The notes under the pieces were generated by a model, which was not told where the DNA came from, did not search any database, and saw nothing but the letters and a program-made list of their open reading frames with translations. The translations under genes and the position numbers were made by a program. 46,337 bases of DNA from Paracoccaceae bacterium (GTDB lineage Bacteria; Pseudomonadota; Alphaproteobacteria; Rhodobacterales; Rhodobacteraceae). The stretch is taken from assembly GCA_024304855.1 (NCBI GenBank), contig JAMWZG010000005.1:1-46337 (forward strand), given 5' to 3'. Positions 1-13,571 of this stretch are shown here, one piece after another; within the stretch, counting starts at the first letter, position 1; each line of letters begins with the position of its first letter.

Positions 1-580
<580 letters not shown>

Positions 581-600
581 TCAGACTGGGCGAACTGCCC

Positions 601-649
601 GGTTTCTTCTTGCCGGAAATATCCCGGGGGTGTGGGGGCTGGCCCCCAC
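601..649 (-). repeat. Hairpin-plus-tail intergenic repeat between bchH and bchL
   Basis: On the minus strand an inverted repeat GTGGGGGC-CA-GCCCCCAC (632-649) is followed by ACCCCCGGGATATTTCC and then GGCAAGAAGAAACC down to 601. From memory, a GC-rich hairpin followed by CCCC(G/A)GGATATTT and an A/G-rich AAGA tail recurs many times between genes in Rhodobacterales genomes; I cannot search to confirm. It lies between the bchH stop and the bchL ribosome-binding site, so the hairpin could also trim or attenuate the transcript between them. No run of T follows the stem directly, so it is not a classical intrinsic terminator. Confidence 0.6.
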
Positions 650-680
650 GGCGATGTCAGGGGCTGGTGCGATCCGCGTG

Positions 681-3600
681 TCATTCCGCTGCGATCCCTT
701 CCAGCCGGTCTTCCAGTTGATCTGCCGCGGCCTGCAAGGCGGCCAATGTGGCGGCATCGGGTGTCCAGTAGGCGCGGTCGCTGGCTTCCAGAAGCCGGTT
801 GGCCATGCGGCTGGAGGAGGCGGGGTTCAGGTCGGCCAGACGCTTGCGCATCGCTTCGTCCAGAACGAAGGTCTCGCTCAGGCGCTGATAGACCCAGGGT
901 TCCACCTGTCCTGTCGTGGCGGACCAGCCCATCGTATTGGTCACATGTGCCTCGATCTGGCGCACGCCTTCGGCGCCATGGCTCAGAAGCGGCTCAAAGA
1001 AGCGCGGGTTCAGGGCGCGCGACCGTGTCTCGAGCGCCACCTGATCCTGAAGCGTGCGCACCTTGCCCGCCCCGCGCGTCTGGTCGCTGATATAGACCGC
1101 CGCTTCCGTGCCGCCGCGGGCCCGTTTCACGGCGCGGGAAATGCCGCCCAGCGTGTCGAAGTAGTGATCCACCGTCGTAACGCCCAGTTCCACGGACTCG
1201 AGGTTCTGATAGGCCAGATCCACATCCTTGAGCGCCTTTTGCAGCAGCGCCGCGTTCTGCGTGGCCTTGCCATTCACGCCATAGGCGAAACTCTTGCGCG
1301 CTTCATAGGCATCGGCCAGCTCGTCCTCGTCCCCGAAGGCCGAGCTATCGACCAACTGGTTCACGTTCGACCCATAGGCACCCTCGGCATTGGAAAAGAC
1401 GCGCAGCGCCGCCGTCTCCAGATCGCAGCCCATCTCGGCCGCATAGGCCAAAGCATGGGCGCGGATGAAGTTCTGCGCCAATGGCTCGTCCGCCTGCGCC
1501 GCACGCAACGCCGCTTCGGCCAGCATCCGGGTCTGCAAGGGCAGAAGATCGCGGAAGATGCCCGAAAGGGTCATTACCACGTCAATGCGCGCACGGCCCA
1601 GTTCGGCCAGCGGGATCAGGTCGGCACCCGACAGGCGGCCAAAGCTGTCGAACCGGGGCTTGGCCCCCATCAGCGCCAGGGCCTGCGCAATCGGGCCGCC
1701 ATCGGATTTGATATTGTCGCTGCCCCACAGCACCAGCGCCACGGTGCGCGGGATCGACTTATGCGTATCCAGCAGCAGCTGCGCCTGTTTCGCGCCTTCG
1801 CGGCAGGCGAATTCCGTGGGCATCCGGAACGGATCGAAAGCATGGATGTTGCGCCCCGTCGGCAGAACGTCGGGCGAACGGATCAAGTCACCACCGGCGA
1901 CCGGCGCGGTGAACCGCCCCTCCAGCGCGCGCAGCAGGGCAGGGATCTCGTGATCCTGCTTCAGCAATGCCTCGACCCGGTCGATCGTGGCGGCGTCGGC
2001 ATCCGCCATCACGCGCAGATATTCGCCGCGGGCGGTATCGCTGAGTGGACGGCCCAGAACATGCAGGCCATCGGGGATCAGGGCGTTTTCGGTTTCCAGC
2101 AGGCGCAGCCAGAGCGCGGCGGGCGCGGTATCGCCCAAATCCACGGCGCGGGCCTGCTCGGTGATCAGCAATTCGATCTCGGCGCGTTCCTCGGCCTCGG
2201 GCGGCATGGCGCGCCAGCGGGTGAGGCTGTCCTTCAACTCGGCCAGCCCCTTGTAGAGGCCAGAGGCCGCGAGCGGTGGCGTCAGATGGGTGATGGTGAC
2301 AGCGCCGGAACGCCGTTTGGCCAGTGTCGCCTCGGACGGGTTGTTGGAAGCATAGAGATAGACATTCGGCATGTCGCCGATCAGACGGTCGGGCCAGCAA
2401 CCCTCACCGACACCGGCCTGTTTGCCCGGCATGAACTCCAGCGCGCCATGCATTCCGAAATGCAGCAGGACATCCGCTTGAAAACTGTTCTTCAGCCACA
2501 GATAGAAGGTGGTGAAGGCATGGGTCGGAGCAAATCCACGCTCGAACAGAAGGCGCATCGGATCGCCCTCATAGCCGAAGGTCGGTTGCAGACCGACAAA
2601 GACCTTGCCGAACTGCGCGCCCAGAACAAAGACACCGCGACCGTCGCTTTGCACACGACCGGGGGCCGGACCCCAGGCCTTTTCGATCTCGGACAGCCAC
2701 GGCGTCTGCGCCACGATCTGATCGGCGCTGACATGGGCGGCGACATTGGCCTCTTGCCCGTATTGACGGGCCGAGCCTTGCAGAACGACGGCGCGCAATT
2801 CCTCGACCGTGGCCGGGGGGGTCAGATCGTAACCCTGTGCGGCAAGGGCATGAAGCGTGTTGTGCAGGGATTCGAACACACTCAGATAGGCGGCCGTGCC
2901 CGCAGCACCGGCATTGGGCGGAAAGCCGAAGAGGATGATTGCCAGCTTGCGGTCGGCGGCCATGCTCCGGCGCAGAGCTGCCTGCTTGACCACACGCGCG
3001 GCCAGCTTCTCGATCCGCTCGGGGCAGGGGGCCATCTGCTTGACGGTCGATCCGTTGCGACACTGATGAGCGCAGCCGGTGCAACCTGCTTCCCCATGCC
3101 GTCCGGCAAAGACGACAGGGTTTGTCGCGCCGTCCAGCTCGGGCAGGGCGATCAGCATCGTCGTTTCGATCGGACCGAGGCCGCTGGTCGAGGAGGCCCA
3201 TTGACCAAGCGTCTGGAACTCCAGCGGATGCGCCGCGATATAGGGGACATCCAGCGCCTTGAGCACCTTCACCGCACTGTCATTGTCGTTATAGGCCGGC
3301 CCACCAACCAGGGAAAAACCTGTCAGGGACACCAGCGCGTCGATCTGGGAGACACCATCCTTGAGGAAATAGCCGTCAATCGCAGGGCGCCCGTCCAGAC
3401 CGCCGGCAAAAGCAGGGATCACCCGCAGACCGCGCGCCTCGAAGGCGCGGATCACGGCATCGTAATGGGCAGTATCCGAGGAAAGCACATAGCTGCGCAT
3501 CATCAGCAGGCCGACCGTCGCCACCGGCTTTTTCGGCGCAGGCAGATCGGAGGCCTTGGTGGTGATACGCCCGGCCAGATCGGGGTGATAAAGCCCGCAA

Positions 3601-4242
3601 TCGGGATATTCCAGCGGGGCCGGGGCCGCCGCTCCGCGCCACTGGCTGACCCGGCCATAGCGCGAGATCAGAAAGCGGATCATTCCTTCGATATTGTCGT
3701 CGGAACTGCCCAGCCAGTATTGCATGACCATGAACCAGGCGCGCAGATCCTGTGCCTTGCCGGGGATGAACTTGAGGATGCGCGGCAGACGGCGCAGCAT
3801 CTTCATCTTGCTCTCTCCGCTTTCGGCGGATGGCTTGGACGTGCCGCGCAGTTTCTTGATCAGACCCATGGCCCCGGATGCGGGCTTGGACATGTCCAGC
3901 GTGCCCATCCGCGTCAGCTTGACGATCTGCGCGTCGGCAATCACGCCAATCATCGCATCGCAATGATCGCGCCGCGCCTCGAGTGTTGGCAGGATCGCGT
4001 TGATATGCTCTTCCAGAAACAGCAGGTTCGAGATGACGATGTCGCCGGTCTCGATCGCCTGTTTGGCGGCGAGCAGGGCATCGGGGCTCTCGCCCCATTC
4101 GGCGGCGGCATGGACACTGACCGACAGGCCCGGAAAATCGCGCGACAGCCTCTCGCTTGCGCGCATACAGGGACCGGCGGCGTGGCTGTCCAGCGTCAGG
4201 ATCACGACCCTGTAGCCCGGAAGGGGCGCGGCTATCATTCTA

Positions 4243-4253
<11 letters not shown>
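681..4253 (-). CDS. bchH: BchH, magnesium chelatase large (porphyrin-binding) subunit
   Basis: BchH binds protoporphyrin IX and, with the BchI-BchD AAA+ motor, inserts Mg2+, the first step committed to bacteriochlorophyll. The 1190-residue product is the usual family length. The N-terminus [20 protein letters not shown] leads into a cobaltochelatase CobN/Mg-chelatase fold that covers the whole protein; recognisable stretches include [31 protein letters not shown] and [13 protein letters not shown]. The open frame continues upstream to 4316, but the ATG at 4253, overlapping the end of bchB by 11 bases, gives the expected N-terminus; a second ATG at 4238 is possible. It is transcribed in the bchFNBHL operon, presumably under PpsR control from 7555-7870. 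Confidence 0.96.
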
Positions 4254-7626
<3,373 letters not shown>

Positions 7627-7751
7627 CAAACGAACTGTAAACCTTACGCTGTAAATCTAGGCTTACTGCCGGGAATCCCTTGGCTAACTCTCTTTAATAT
7701 AACATTTTATTCAAATCGGTGATTTCCAGCGCAGCGCAATATCGGCCAGAC

Positions 7752-7769
7752 TGTCTATTATCTTTGACA
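7752..7769. promoter_or_regulatory. PpsR/CrtJ operator on the ppaA side
   Basis: TGTctattatctttgACA is a second perfect TGT-N12-ACA palindrome, 143 bases from the first in the same divergent region. Its right half is part of the -35 box of the ppaA promoter. Two distant sites in one divergent spacer would allow looping between PpsR tetramers, which is described for Rhodobacter but only inferred here. Confidence 0.82.
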
Positions 7770-7792
7770 TTTGGTCCCTGACTCTAGACAAT
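7764..7792 (+). promoter_or_regulatory. Candidate ppaA promoter
   Basis: TTGACA (7764-7769), 17-base spacer, GACAAT (7787-7792; 4 of 6 to TATAAT). The -35 overlaps the PpsR site at 7752-7769, predicting direct repression of ppaA, and of ppsR behind it, by PpsR. The remaining spacer (7627-7751) is AT-rich and holds no reading frame that I would call a gene. Confidence 0.55.
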
Positions 7793-7866
7793 GCGTGGAG
7801 TCGGAGGTTTACTTTCGGGGCGATGCGCCTGAAAACGTGACATCCGAGACCGGTCGCGGAGGGCAT

Positions 7867-8673
7867 ATGTCCAGAAGACCCAATCATAGACAGACCAGCG
7901 ACGCGCAACCCCTCGCGTTCAAAGGGATGTTTCAAGTTGGCGATCTGGCCAATCGGGTCATCTCGGTTCTGCGCGAGCGGAGCATGGCGGAGCGTGCCCT
8001 GCTTTGCGACAGTCTTGTGGATCGGCTGCTGACAGCCATCAGCGATCCGCGCGGCTTTGACGCCGAAGCCGCACTCGAGATGCTGCGCGCGGCCCATCTG
8101 CCCGATATCGACATCATCAGCTGCTACATCCCCGAGACGGCACGCCATCTGGGGTGTCGCTGGGATCAAAGCGAGATGAGCTTTGCCCAGGTCACAACCG
8201 CCAGCGCGCGCTTGCAGGACATGGTCCGGGTTCTGTCATCCGACTGGTCCGAACGGAATGCCCGCCGGTCCGCTTCGGATCAACTGGGCGTCCTTCTGGT
8301 GATGTGCGAGAATGACAACCATACGCTTGGCTGCACCAGTATCGCCGCCAGCCTGCGCCATGACGGTCATTCCGTCCGGCTGATCCTTTCGGCGACGCCT
8401 CTGGATTTCCGCAAGGCGCTGCGGCAAGACTGGTACGATCTGATCATGTTTTCCTGTGCGCGACCTCAGGCACTTGAAACAATTGCTGAATTCGTTAAAC
8501 ACGCCAGAACGTCCATTCGCAACGTTCCTCCGCTCATCATGGGCGGGCTTGTTCTTACTCAGTCAGTGGACGCCAAGGACAGAACCGGCGTGGACCTTGC
8601 AACGAATGACTTGCAGCTTGCCCTCAAACTTTGCGACACCCGTGCGGTCGGCAAGAGACTCGTGGCAGAATAG
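7867..8673 (+). CDS. ppaA: PpaA/AerR, cobalamin-binding antirepressor of PpsR
   Basis: Belongs to the SCHIC/B12-binding regulators that counteract CrtJ/PpsR and connect light and cobalamin to photosynthesis gene expression. From the ATG at 7867 (GGAGGG six bases before it) the product is 268 residues; upstream in-frame sequence to 7771 overlaps the promoter and is excluded. Visible features: a helical N-terminal part (about 20-135) and a Rossmann-like B12 domain from about 138, carrying the classic DxHxxG motif as DNHTLG with His152 as the likely lower cobalt ligand, then a MGGLV strand-loop near residue 230. It ends directly before ppsR, the conserved neighbour order. The light response is inferred from the family. 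Confidence 0.9.
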   Translation: MSRRPNHRQTSDAQPLAFKGMFQVGDLANRVISVLRERSMAERALLCDSLVDRLLTAISDPRGFDAEAALEMLRAAHLPDIDIISCYIPETARHLGCRWDQSEMSFAQVTTASARLQDMVRVLSSDWSERNARRSASDQLGVLLVMCENDNHTLGCTSIAASLRHDGHSVRLILSATPLDFRKALRQDWYDLIMFSCARPQALETIAEFVKHARTSIRNVPPLIMGGLVLTQSVDAKDRTGVDLATNDLQLALKLCDTRAVGKRLVAE

Positions 8674-10092
8674 ATGACAAAGGGTGGTTCCCATTTCTGG
8701 TCCAGTGGATCCGTGCCACTGATAGAGCCGGAATTTCTGCGCAGCATCATCGCGGCGGCCTCTGATATTGCCCTGGTCGTGTCGCGGGCCTGCGTGGTGG
8801 AATCCGTCCTGATCAATGCCAATGACACCTCCTATGGCAATCTTGACCATTGGGAAGGGCGGCGGATTCAGCAGTTCCTGACGCTGGAAAGCGTGCCCAA
8901 GTTCGAAGCGGCGATGAAACGCTTTGTGGACGGCGACGTGAATCAGCGCCCGATCGAGCTGAACCATTCGGACAATGCCGTGTGGGAATTCCCCATCCGC
9001 TACAGCTTTCACCGCATCGGCACCGATGGCCAGATCCTGATGCTGGGGCGCGACCTGCGCCTGATTGCAGAGACGCAGCAACATCTGGTTCAGGCGCAGA
9101 TGGCGCTGGAACGCGGATATGAGGCGCGGCGTGAATTCGACTCGCGGTATCGTCTGCTGCTGTCCACGACGCGTGATGCCATCGTCTTTGTCTCGGTCGG
9201 GACTGGACGGATCAAGGACATCAACGATCCCGCCGCCAGCCTGCTGGGCGCATCCCGCGACGACCTCACGGGTGCGACCTTCGCGCAGGAGTTCAAGGAC
9301 AAGCGCAGCGGAGAATTCGTGGAATCGCTGGTGAACCTGGCGATTTCCGAATCCGTCTCCGACCTTGAAGTGCAGACAAGACGCAGCCGCAAGCGTGTGA
9401 CGATCACACCCACCGTGTTCCGCGCGGGTGGCGAGCGTGTCCTGATCTGCCGGATGGACCCGGGCGAAGATGCGCGGGTTGTCGATGACCAGCTCTCGGT
9501 GAACCTGTCCACGCTCTATCACAATGGGGCGGATGCGGTTGTGTTCACGGACGCCAAGGGTGTGATTGCCGCGGCGAACGACAGTTTTCTGAACATGGCC
9601 GACGCGGCGCATATGTCGGATATCAAAGGGCGCAGCCTTTCCGATTTTCTGGCCCGCGGGCAGATCGACCTCAATGTTTTGATCGACAATGCGCAGCGGT
9701 CTGGCAACATGCGGATGTATGCGACCCAACTGGTGAATGACTATGGCGGCAAGGTCGCGATCGAAGTTGCGACAACCTGGCTGAATGACCGCAGCAGCCC
9801 CGCCATCGCTTTCGTCCTGCGCGATGTCAGCCGCGTGGATGCCGTGCGCAAGCCTGTCACCACCGTCGATGAAGGCTCTCAGCATAGCGTGATGGAGCTT
9901 GTCGGCTCTGCCACGCTGAAAGAGATCGTGGCCGAGACCACCGATGTCGTCGAGAAGATGTGCATCGAAACGGCCGTGACACTGACGCGGAACAATCGCG
10001 TTGCTGCGGCCGAGATGTTGGGCCTGTCCCGCCAGAGCCTCTATGTGAAGCTGCGGAAATACGGGCTTTTGAGCAAGGACGGCGAGGAGTAG
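8674..10092 (+). CDS. ppsR: PpsR/CrtJ, redox-responsive repressor of photosynthesis genes
   Basis: DNA-binding repressor that shuts off bch, crt and puc genes under oxygen. 472 residues, family length. Architecture: N-terminal PAS-like domain (about 15-130), a coiled linker (about 133-155), two PAS domains (about 155-260 and 275-390), and a Fis-type helix-turn-helix at the C-terminus (RNNRVAAAEMLGLSRQSLYV, 439-458). Cysteines are at 40, 259 and 430; 259 and 430 correspond in context (VLICRMD and VEKMCIETA) to the two redox-linked cysteines discussed for Rhodobacter PpsR. The ATG follows the ppaA stop TAG without spacing and has no good ribosome-binding site, suggesting coupling to ppaA. Predicted targets in this window are the operators at 7609, 7752 and 10182-10224. 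Confidence 0.95.
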   Translation: MTKGGSHFWSSGSVPLIEPEFLRSIIAAASDIALVVSRACVVESVLINANDTSYGNLDHWEGRRIQQFLTLESVPKFEAAMKRFVDGDVNQRPIELNHSDNAVWEFPIRYSFHRIGTDGQILMLGRDLRLIAETQQHLVQAQMALERGYEARREFDSRYRLLLSTTRDAIVFVSVGTGRIKDINDPAASLLGASRDDLTGATFAQEFKDKRSGEFVESLVNLAISESVSDLEVQTRRSRKRVTITPTVFRAGGERVLICRMDPGEDARVVDDQLSVNLSTLYHNGADAVVFTDAKGVIAAANDSFLNMADAAHMSDIKGRSLSDFLARGQIDLNVLIDNAQRSGNMRMYATQLVNDYGGKVAIEVATTWLNDRSSPAIAFVLRDVSRVDAVRKPVTTVDEGSQHSVMELVGSATLKEIVAETTDVVEKMCIETAVTLTRNNRVAAAEMLGLSRQSLYVKLRKYGLLSKDGEE

Positions 10093-10181
10093 GGCCTGAG
10101 GCCCGCCCGACCCTGCCGCGTTCCGCGCAACTGCTTTCACAGTTCGTGAAGATCGGTGGTTTTTCTTGCGCCGACTCGAAT

Positions 10182-10200
10182 TGTAATGTCATAGTTTACA
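10182..10200. promoter_or_regulatory. Near-consensus PpsR site with 13-base spacing upstream of bchG
   Basis: TGTaatgtcatagtttACA has perfect outer half-sites and symmetric flanks (TGTAA...TTACA) but a spacer of 13 instead of 12. It lies one base before the bchG start codon and six bases before the perfect site at 10207-10224, the close tandem arrangement known for CrtJ. Whether the extra base is tolerated cannot be told from sequence. Confidence 0.55.
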
Positions 10201-10201
10201 C

Positions 10202-11110
10202 ATGACTGTAAACCAAGCCTTACACATTCGCACCCTCCCGGAACCGGCCGCTGTCTTGCGGCTGATCAAACCGATTACCTGGTTTCCACCGATGTGGGCC
10301 TATCTCTGCGGCGTCATTTCCTCCGGCGTCTCGCCCTCGGGTCAGTGGGGTATGGTGCTGTTGGGCGTGATCCTTGCAGGGCCGGTCGTCTGCGGCATGT
10401 CGCAGGCGGCGAATGACTGGTGCGACCGCCATGTCGATGCCATCAACGAGCCGGATCGCCCGATCCCGTCTGGCCGCATTCCGGGCCGTTGGGGCTTGTG
10501 GATTGCCTTGGCGATGACGGTCCTGTCATTGCTCATCGGGTGGCAGCTTGGACCCTGGGGGTTCGGTGCAACCGTTGTCGGTGTTCTGGCGGCCTGGGCC
10601 TATTCCGCAGAGCCTGTGCGCATGAAACGATCCGGCCTCTGGGGGCCGGGGCTGGTCGGACTGTCCTATGAAAGTCTGCCATGGTTCACCGGCGCCGCAG
10701 TCCTCAGCGCGGGTGCGCCCTCTCTCAGTGTCGTCATCATTGCGCTGCTTTATGGGATTGGCGCGCATGGCATCATGACGCTCAACGATTTCAAGGCTTT
10801 GGAAGGTGATCGCCAGATGGGCGTGAATTCCCTGCCCGTCACGATGGGGCCGGCCAAGGCGGCGCGACTGGCCTGTTGGGTCATGACCCTCCCTCAGGTC
10901 GTGGTGATCGCGCTGCTGCTGTTCTGGGACAGGCCGATCCATGCCGCAGCGATTGCCGTTGTCCTGCTTTTGCAACTTTGGGCGATGCGCGTGCTACTGA
11001 CCGACCCCAAGGGCCGCGCGCCATGGTATAATGGCACAGGCGTCACGCTCTATGTCGGCGGCATGATGATCGCCGCCTTCGCCATCCGCACGCTGGAGAT
11101 TGCCCCATGA
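10202..11110 (+). CDS. bchG: BchG, bacteriochlorophyll synthase (geranylgeranyl transferase)
   Basis: Integral membrane UbiA-family prenyltransferase that esterifies bacteriochlorophyllide a with geranylgeranyl diphosphate. 302 residues, beginning MTVNQALHIRTLPEPAAVLR then LIKPITWFPPMWAYLCGV, very like Rhodobacter BchG from the first residue, which supports the start. The Mg-diphosphate binding motif is N71-D72-x2-D75-x3-D79, followed by RPIPSGRIPG; the second aspartate motif is in MTLNDFKALEGDRQ (about 194-207). Roughly eight to nine hydrophobic segments. It ends in an ATGA overlap with bch2. Codons 2 to 8 contain a PpsR operator, so expression is probably repressed at the start codon itself. 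Confidence 0.95.
   Translation: MTVNQALHIRTLPEPAAVLRLIKPITWFPPMWAYLCGVISSGVSPSGQWGMVLLGVILAGPVVCGMSQAANDWCDRHVDAINEPDRPIPSGRIPGRWGLWIALAMTVLSLLIGWQLGPWGFGATVVGVLAAWAYSAEPVRMKRSGLWGPGLVGLSYESLPWFTGAAVLSAGAPSLSVVIIALLYGIGAHGIMTLNDFKALEGDRQMGVNSLPVTMGPAKAARLACWVMTLPQVVVIALLLFWDRPIHAAAIAVVLLLQLWAMRVLLTDPKGRAPWYNGTGVTLYVGGMMIAAFAIRTLEIAP
10207..10224. promoter_or_regulatory. Perfect PpsR operator inside the bchG coding start
   Basis: TGTaaaccaagccttACA is an exact TGT-N12-ACA match that lies wholly within the bchG reading frame (codons 2-8). Together with the upstream site it also forms an inverted repeat GTTTACA-N6-TGTAAAC across the start codon (10194-10213). The arrangement predicts a repressor covering the translation start region of the gene. 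Confidence 0.75.
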
Positions 11111-12390
11111 CCCTGTCCTGGCTCTCGATCGTCCGGCTGGGTCTTGTGCAGATGTGCATCGGTGCCGTCGTGGTGCTGACCACCTCGACGCTGAACCGTC
11201 TGATGGTGGTCGAACTGGCGCTTCCCGCCCTTCTGCCCGGGTTTCTTGTGGCGCTGCACTACGGAATTCAGGTCACACGCCCCAACTGGGGCTATCGCTC
11301 TGACACGTCGGGCAATCGCACCCGCTGGATCATCGGCGGGATGGCAATCCTGTCGGCCGGCGCCTTTCTGGCGGCCTTGTCCATTCCGCTGCTGGCAACC
11401 CATTTCGGCGCGGGCCTTGCGTTGTCGATCATCGCCTATGCCATGATCGGACTGGGGGCAGGGGCCTCGGGCACGTCGCTGCTGGCGTTGCTGGCCACGG
11501 CGACCGCCCCGCATCGGCGCGCGGCGGCGGCCACGATCACCTGGTTGATGATGATCTTCGGGATTGCCGTCACCGCAGGAACGGTAGGGGCGAACCTTGA
11601 TCCCTACAGCCACGCGCTGCTGATGCGTATCGTGGCAATTGTCACCATCGGGGCCGTTCTGCTGACCAGCCTTGCCATCTGGCGGGTCGAGCGCAGCGTG
11701 GATGCGCAGCCCGAACCGGACCGGATGCCCTTCGTGGAAGGGCTGCGCGAAGTCTGGAGAGAGCCGAAGGCGCGGATGTTCACCCTTTTCGTCTTTCTCT
11801 CGATGACCGCCTATTTCATGCAGGAATTGATCCTTGAACCCTATGCCGGTCTGGTCTTCGGCTTCACGCCGGGGCAGTCCACCTCCCTGTCGGGGGCGCA
11901 GAATGGCGGCGTCTTTGTCGGAATGCTGATCGTCGGGATCGCGGCAACGGGACTGCGTCTTGGCACGCTGCGGGCCTGGGTTGTGGCCGGGTGCCTCGGC
12001 TCTGCGGGTTGCCTTGCAGGCTTGACCCTGCTGGGGCCGCTTGGCCCGGGCGCGCCACTGGTGCCTGTCGTCGTGGCGCTTGGTTTCTTCAACGGCATGT
12101 TCGCCGTCGCCGCCATCGGCTCGATGATGGCCCTGGCCGGTGAAGGGCGCAGCGCGCGCGAGGGCACCAGAATGGGGCTTTGGGGCGCCGCGCAGGCGAT
12201 TGCTGCCGGGTTCGGCGGGCTTCTTGGCGCCGCCTCGGTCGATGCGCTGCGCATCGCGCTGCGCGAGGATGCGTCCGCCTTCGGCACCGTATTCCTGATC
12301 GAAGCCGCATTATTTCTGGCCGCCGCTTTCATGGCGAGCCGCATCATGGAAAGCCACCGCGGTGGCGCTCAACTGGTTCCGGGAGAATGA
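11107..12390 (+). CDS. bch2: Bch2, PucC/LhaA-family membrane protein of the bchG-bchP operon
   Basis: A major-facilitator-like protein of the PucC family, linked to assembly of light-harvesting complexes or pigment delivery; the exact function of the bchG-adjacent member is not settled. 427 residues with about twelve hydrophobic segments (for example LVQMCIGAVVVLTTSTLN and ALPALLPGFLVALHYGIQ) and the family stretch RPNWGYRSDTSGNRTRWIIG near residues 59-78. It overlaps the bchG stop by ATGA and ends two bases before bchP, so it is co-translated with them. No truncation or odd base use seen. Confidence 0.88.
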   Translation: MTLSWLSIVRLGLVQMCIGAVVVLTTSTLNRLMVVELALPALLPGFLVALHYGIQVTRPNWGYRSDTSGNRTRWIIGGMAILSAGAFLAALSIPLLATHFGAGLALSIIAYAMIGLGAGASGTSLLALLATATAPHRRAAAATITWLMMIFGIAVTAGTVGANLDPYSHALLMRIVAIVTIGAVLLTSLAIWRVERSVDAQPEPDRMPFVEGLREVWREPKARMFTLFVFLSMTAYFMQELILEPYAGLVFGFTPGQSTSLSGAQNGGVFVGMLIVGIAATGLRLGTLRAWVVAGCLGSAGCLAGLTLLGPLGPGAPLVPVVVALGFFNGMFAVAAIGSMMALAGEGRSAREGTRMGLWGAAQAIAAGFGGLLGAASVDALRIALREDASAFGTVFLIEAALFLAAAFMASRIMESHRGGAQLVPGE

Positions 12391-12392
12391 AC

Positions 12393-13571
12393 ATGTATGA
12401 TGTTGTCGTTGTGGGCGCAGGCCCATCCGGTGCCACGGCCGCCGAAGATCTGGCGCGATCCGGTGTCAAGGTCGCGATGCTGGACAGGGACGGGCGGATC
12501 AAGCCCTGCGGTGGCGCGATCCCACCGCGCCTGATTGCCGATTTCGACATTCCCGACAGCCAGATCGTCGCAAAGATCACCACGGCGCGCATGATCTCGC
12601 CCACCGGGCGGACAGTGGATATTCCCATCGAGAATGGCTTTGTGGGCATGGTGGACCGCGAGCATTTCGACGAATTCCTGCGCAACCGTGCCGCATCTGC
12701 GGGGGCCGCGCGACTGACCGGCACCTATCTCAGGATCGAACGTGATCAGGCTGGAACGCATGTCCTCTATCGCGACAAGGCCACAGGCGAGGAGATGCGC
12801 CTGACTACCAGACTGGTCATCGGTGCCGATGGTGCGCGCTCCAAGGTCGGGCGCACCGAAGTGCCGGGTGGCGACAAGATCCCCTATGTGCTGGCCTATC
12901 ACGAAATCATCGAAGCCCCGGCCAAGACCGCGATCTACGATCCCGAACGCTGTGACGTGATCTATGACGGTGCCATCTCGCCTGATTTCTACGGCTGGGT
13001 TTTCCCGCATGGCACATCGGCCAGCGTCGGCATGGGCACCGAAGTGGATAGTGTCGACCTGAAACAGGCTACTGCGGATCTGCGCGCCGCTGCCGGATTG
13101 ACCGATTGCAAGACCATCCGCCGCGAGGGGGCCCCGATCCCGCTCAAGCCTCTGGATCGCTGGGACAACGGGCGCGATGTCGTGCTGGCCGGAGATGCCG
13201 CCGGGGTCGTGGCGCCATCCTCGGGCGAGGGGATCTACTATGCCATGGTCGGTGGCAGGGTCGCAGCAACCGCTGCGGCGGCCTGCCTGTCTTCGGGTCG
13301 GGTGCGGGATCTGAAACTTGCCCGGCAACTCTTCATGAAGGAACACAAGATGGTGTTCCGGGTTCTTGCTTCGATGCAGAACGCCTATTATCGGTCCGAC
13401 GAACGGCGCGAGCGGTTTGTATCGCTTTGCCATGACGTCGATGTGCAACGCCTGACCTTCGAGGCTTACATGAACAAGAAACTGGTGCGCGCACGTCCGA
13501 TGGCGCATTTGAAGATCGGGCTGAAAAACCTGGCCCACCTGACCCGTCTGATCCCGGCGAGCCGCGTATGA
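12393..13571 (+). CDS. bchP: BchP, geranylgeranyl bacteriochlorophyll reductase
   Basis: FAD/NAD(P)H-dependent reductase that converts the geranylgeranyl tail to phytyl in three double-bond reductions. 392 residues from the ATG at 12393, which has GGGAGA six bases upstream; the ATG at 12387 (overlapping the bch2 stop) is an alternative that adds two residues. An N-terminal dinucleotide fold VVVVGAGPSGATAA is followed by the family signature DGRIKPCGGAIPPRLIADFD; a second FAD contact VVLAGDAAGVVAPSSGEGI lies near residues 263-281. Ends in ATGA overlap with idi. The product is also the reductase for geranylgeranyl diphosphate in some organisms. Confidence 0.95.
   Translation: MYDVVVVGAGPSGATAAEDLARSGVKVAMLDRDGRIKPCGGAIPPRLIADFDIPDSQIVAKITTARMISPTGRTVDIPIENGFVGMVDREHFDEFLRNRAASAGAARLTGTYLRIERDQAGTHVLYRDKATGEEMRLTTRLVIGADGARSKVGRTEVPGGDKIPYVLAYHEIIEAPAKTAIYDPERCDVIYDGAISPDFYGWVFPHGTSASVGMGTEVDSVDLKQATADLRAAAGLTDCKTIRREGAPIPLKPLDRWDNGRDVVLAGDAAGVVAPSSGEGIYYAMVGGRVAATAAAACLSSGRVRDLKLARQLFMKEHKMVFRVLASMQNAYYRSDERRERFVSLCHDVDVQRLTFEAYMNKKLVRARPMAHLKIGLKNLAHLTRLIPASRV

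Noticed and set aside
7650..7667. TGTaaatctaggcttACT as a further PpsR site
   Set aside because: Right half has one mismatch and the spacing to the perfect site (41 bases) is not a known PpsR arrangement; the adjacent half-site at 7636 is as plausible, so neither is called separately.
10194..10213. GTTTACA-N6-TGTAAAC as an independent operator over the bchG start codon
   Set aside because: It is fully explained as the facing halves of two tandem PpsR sites.
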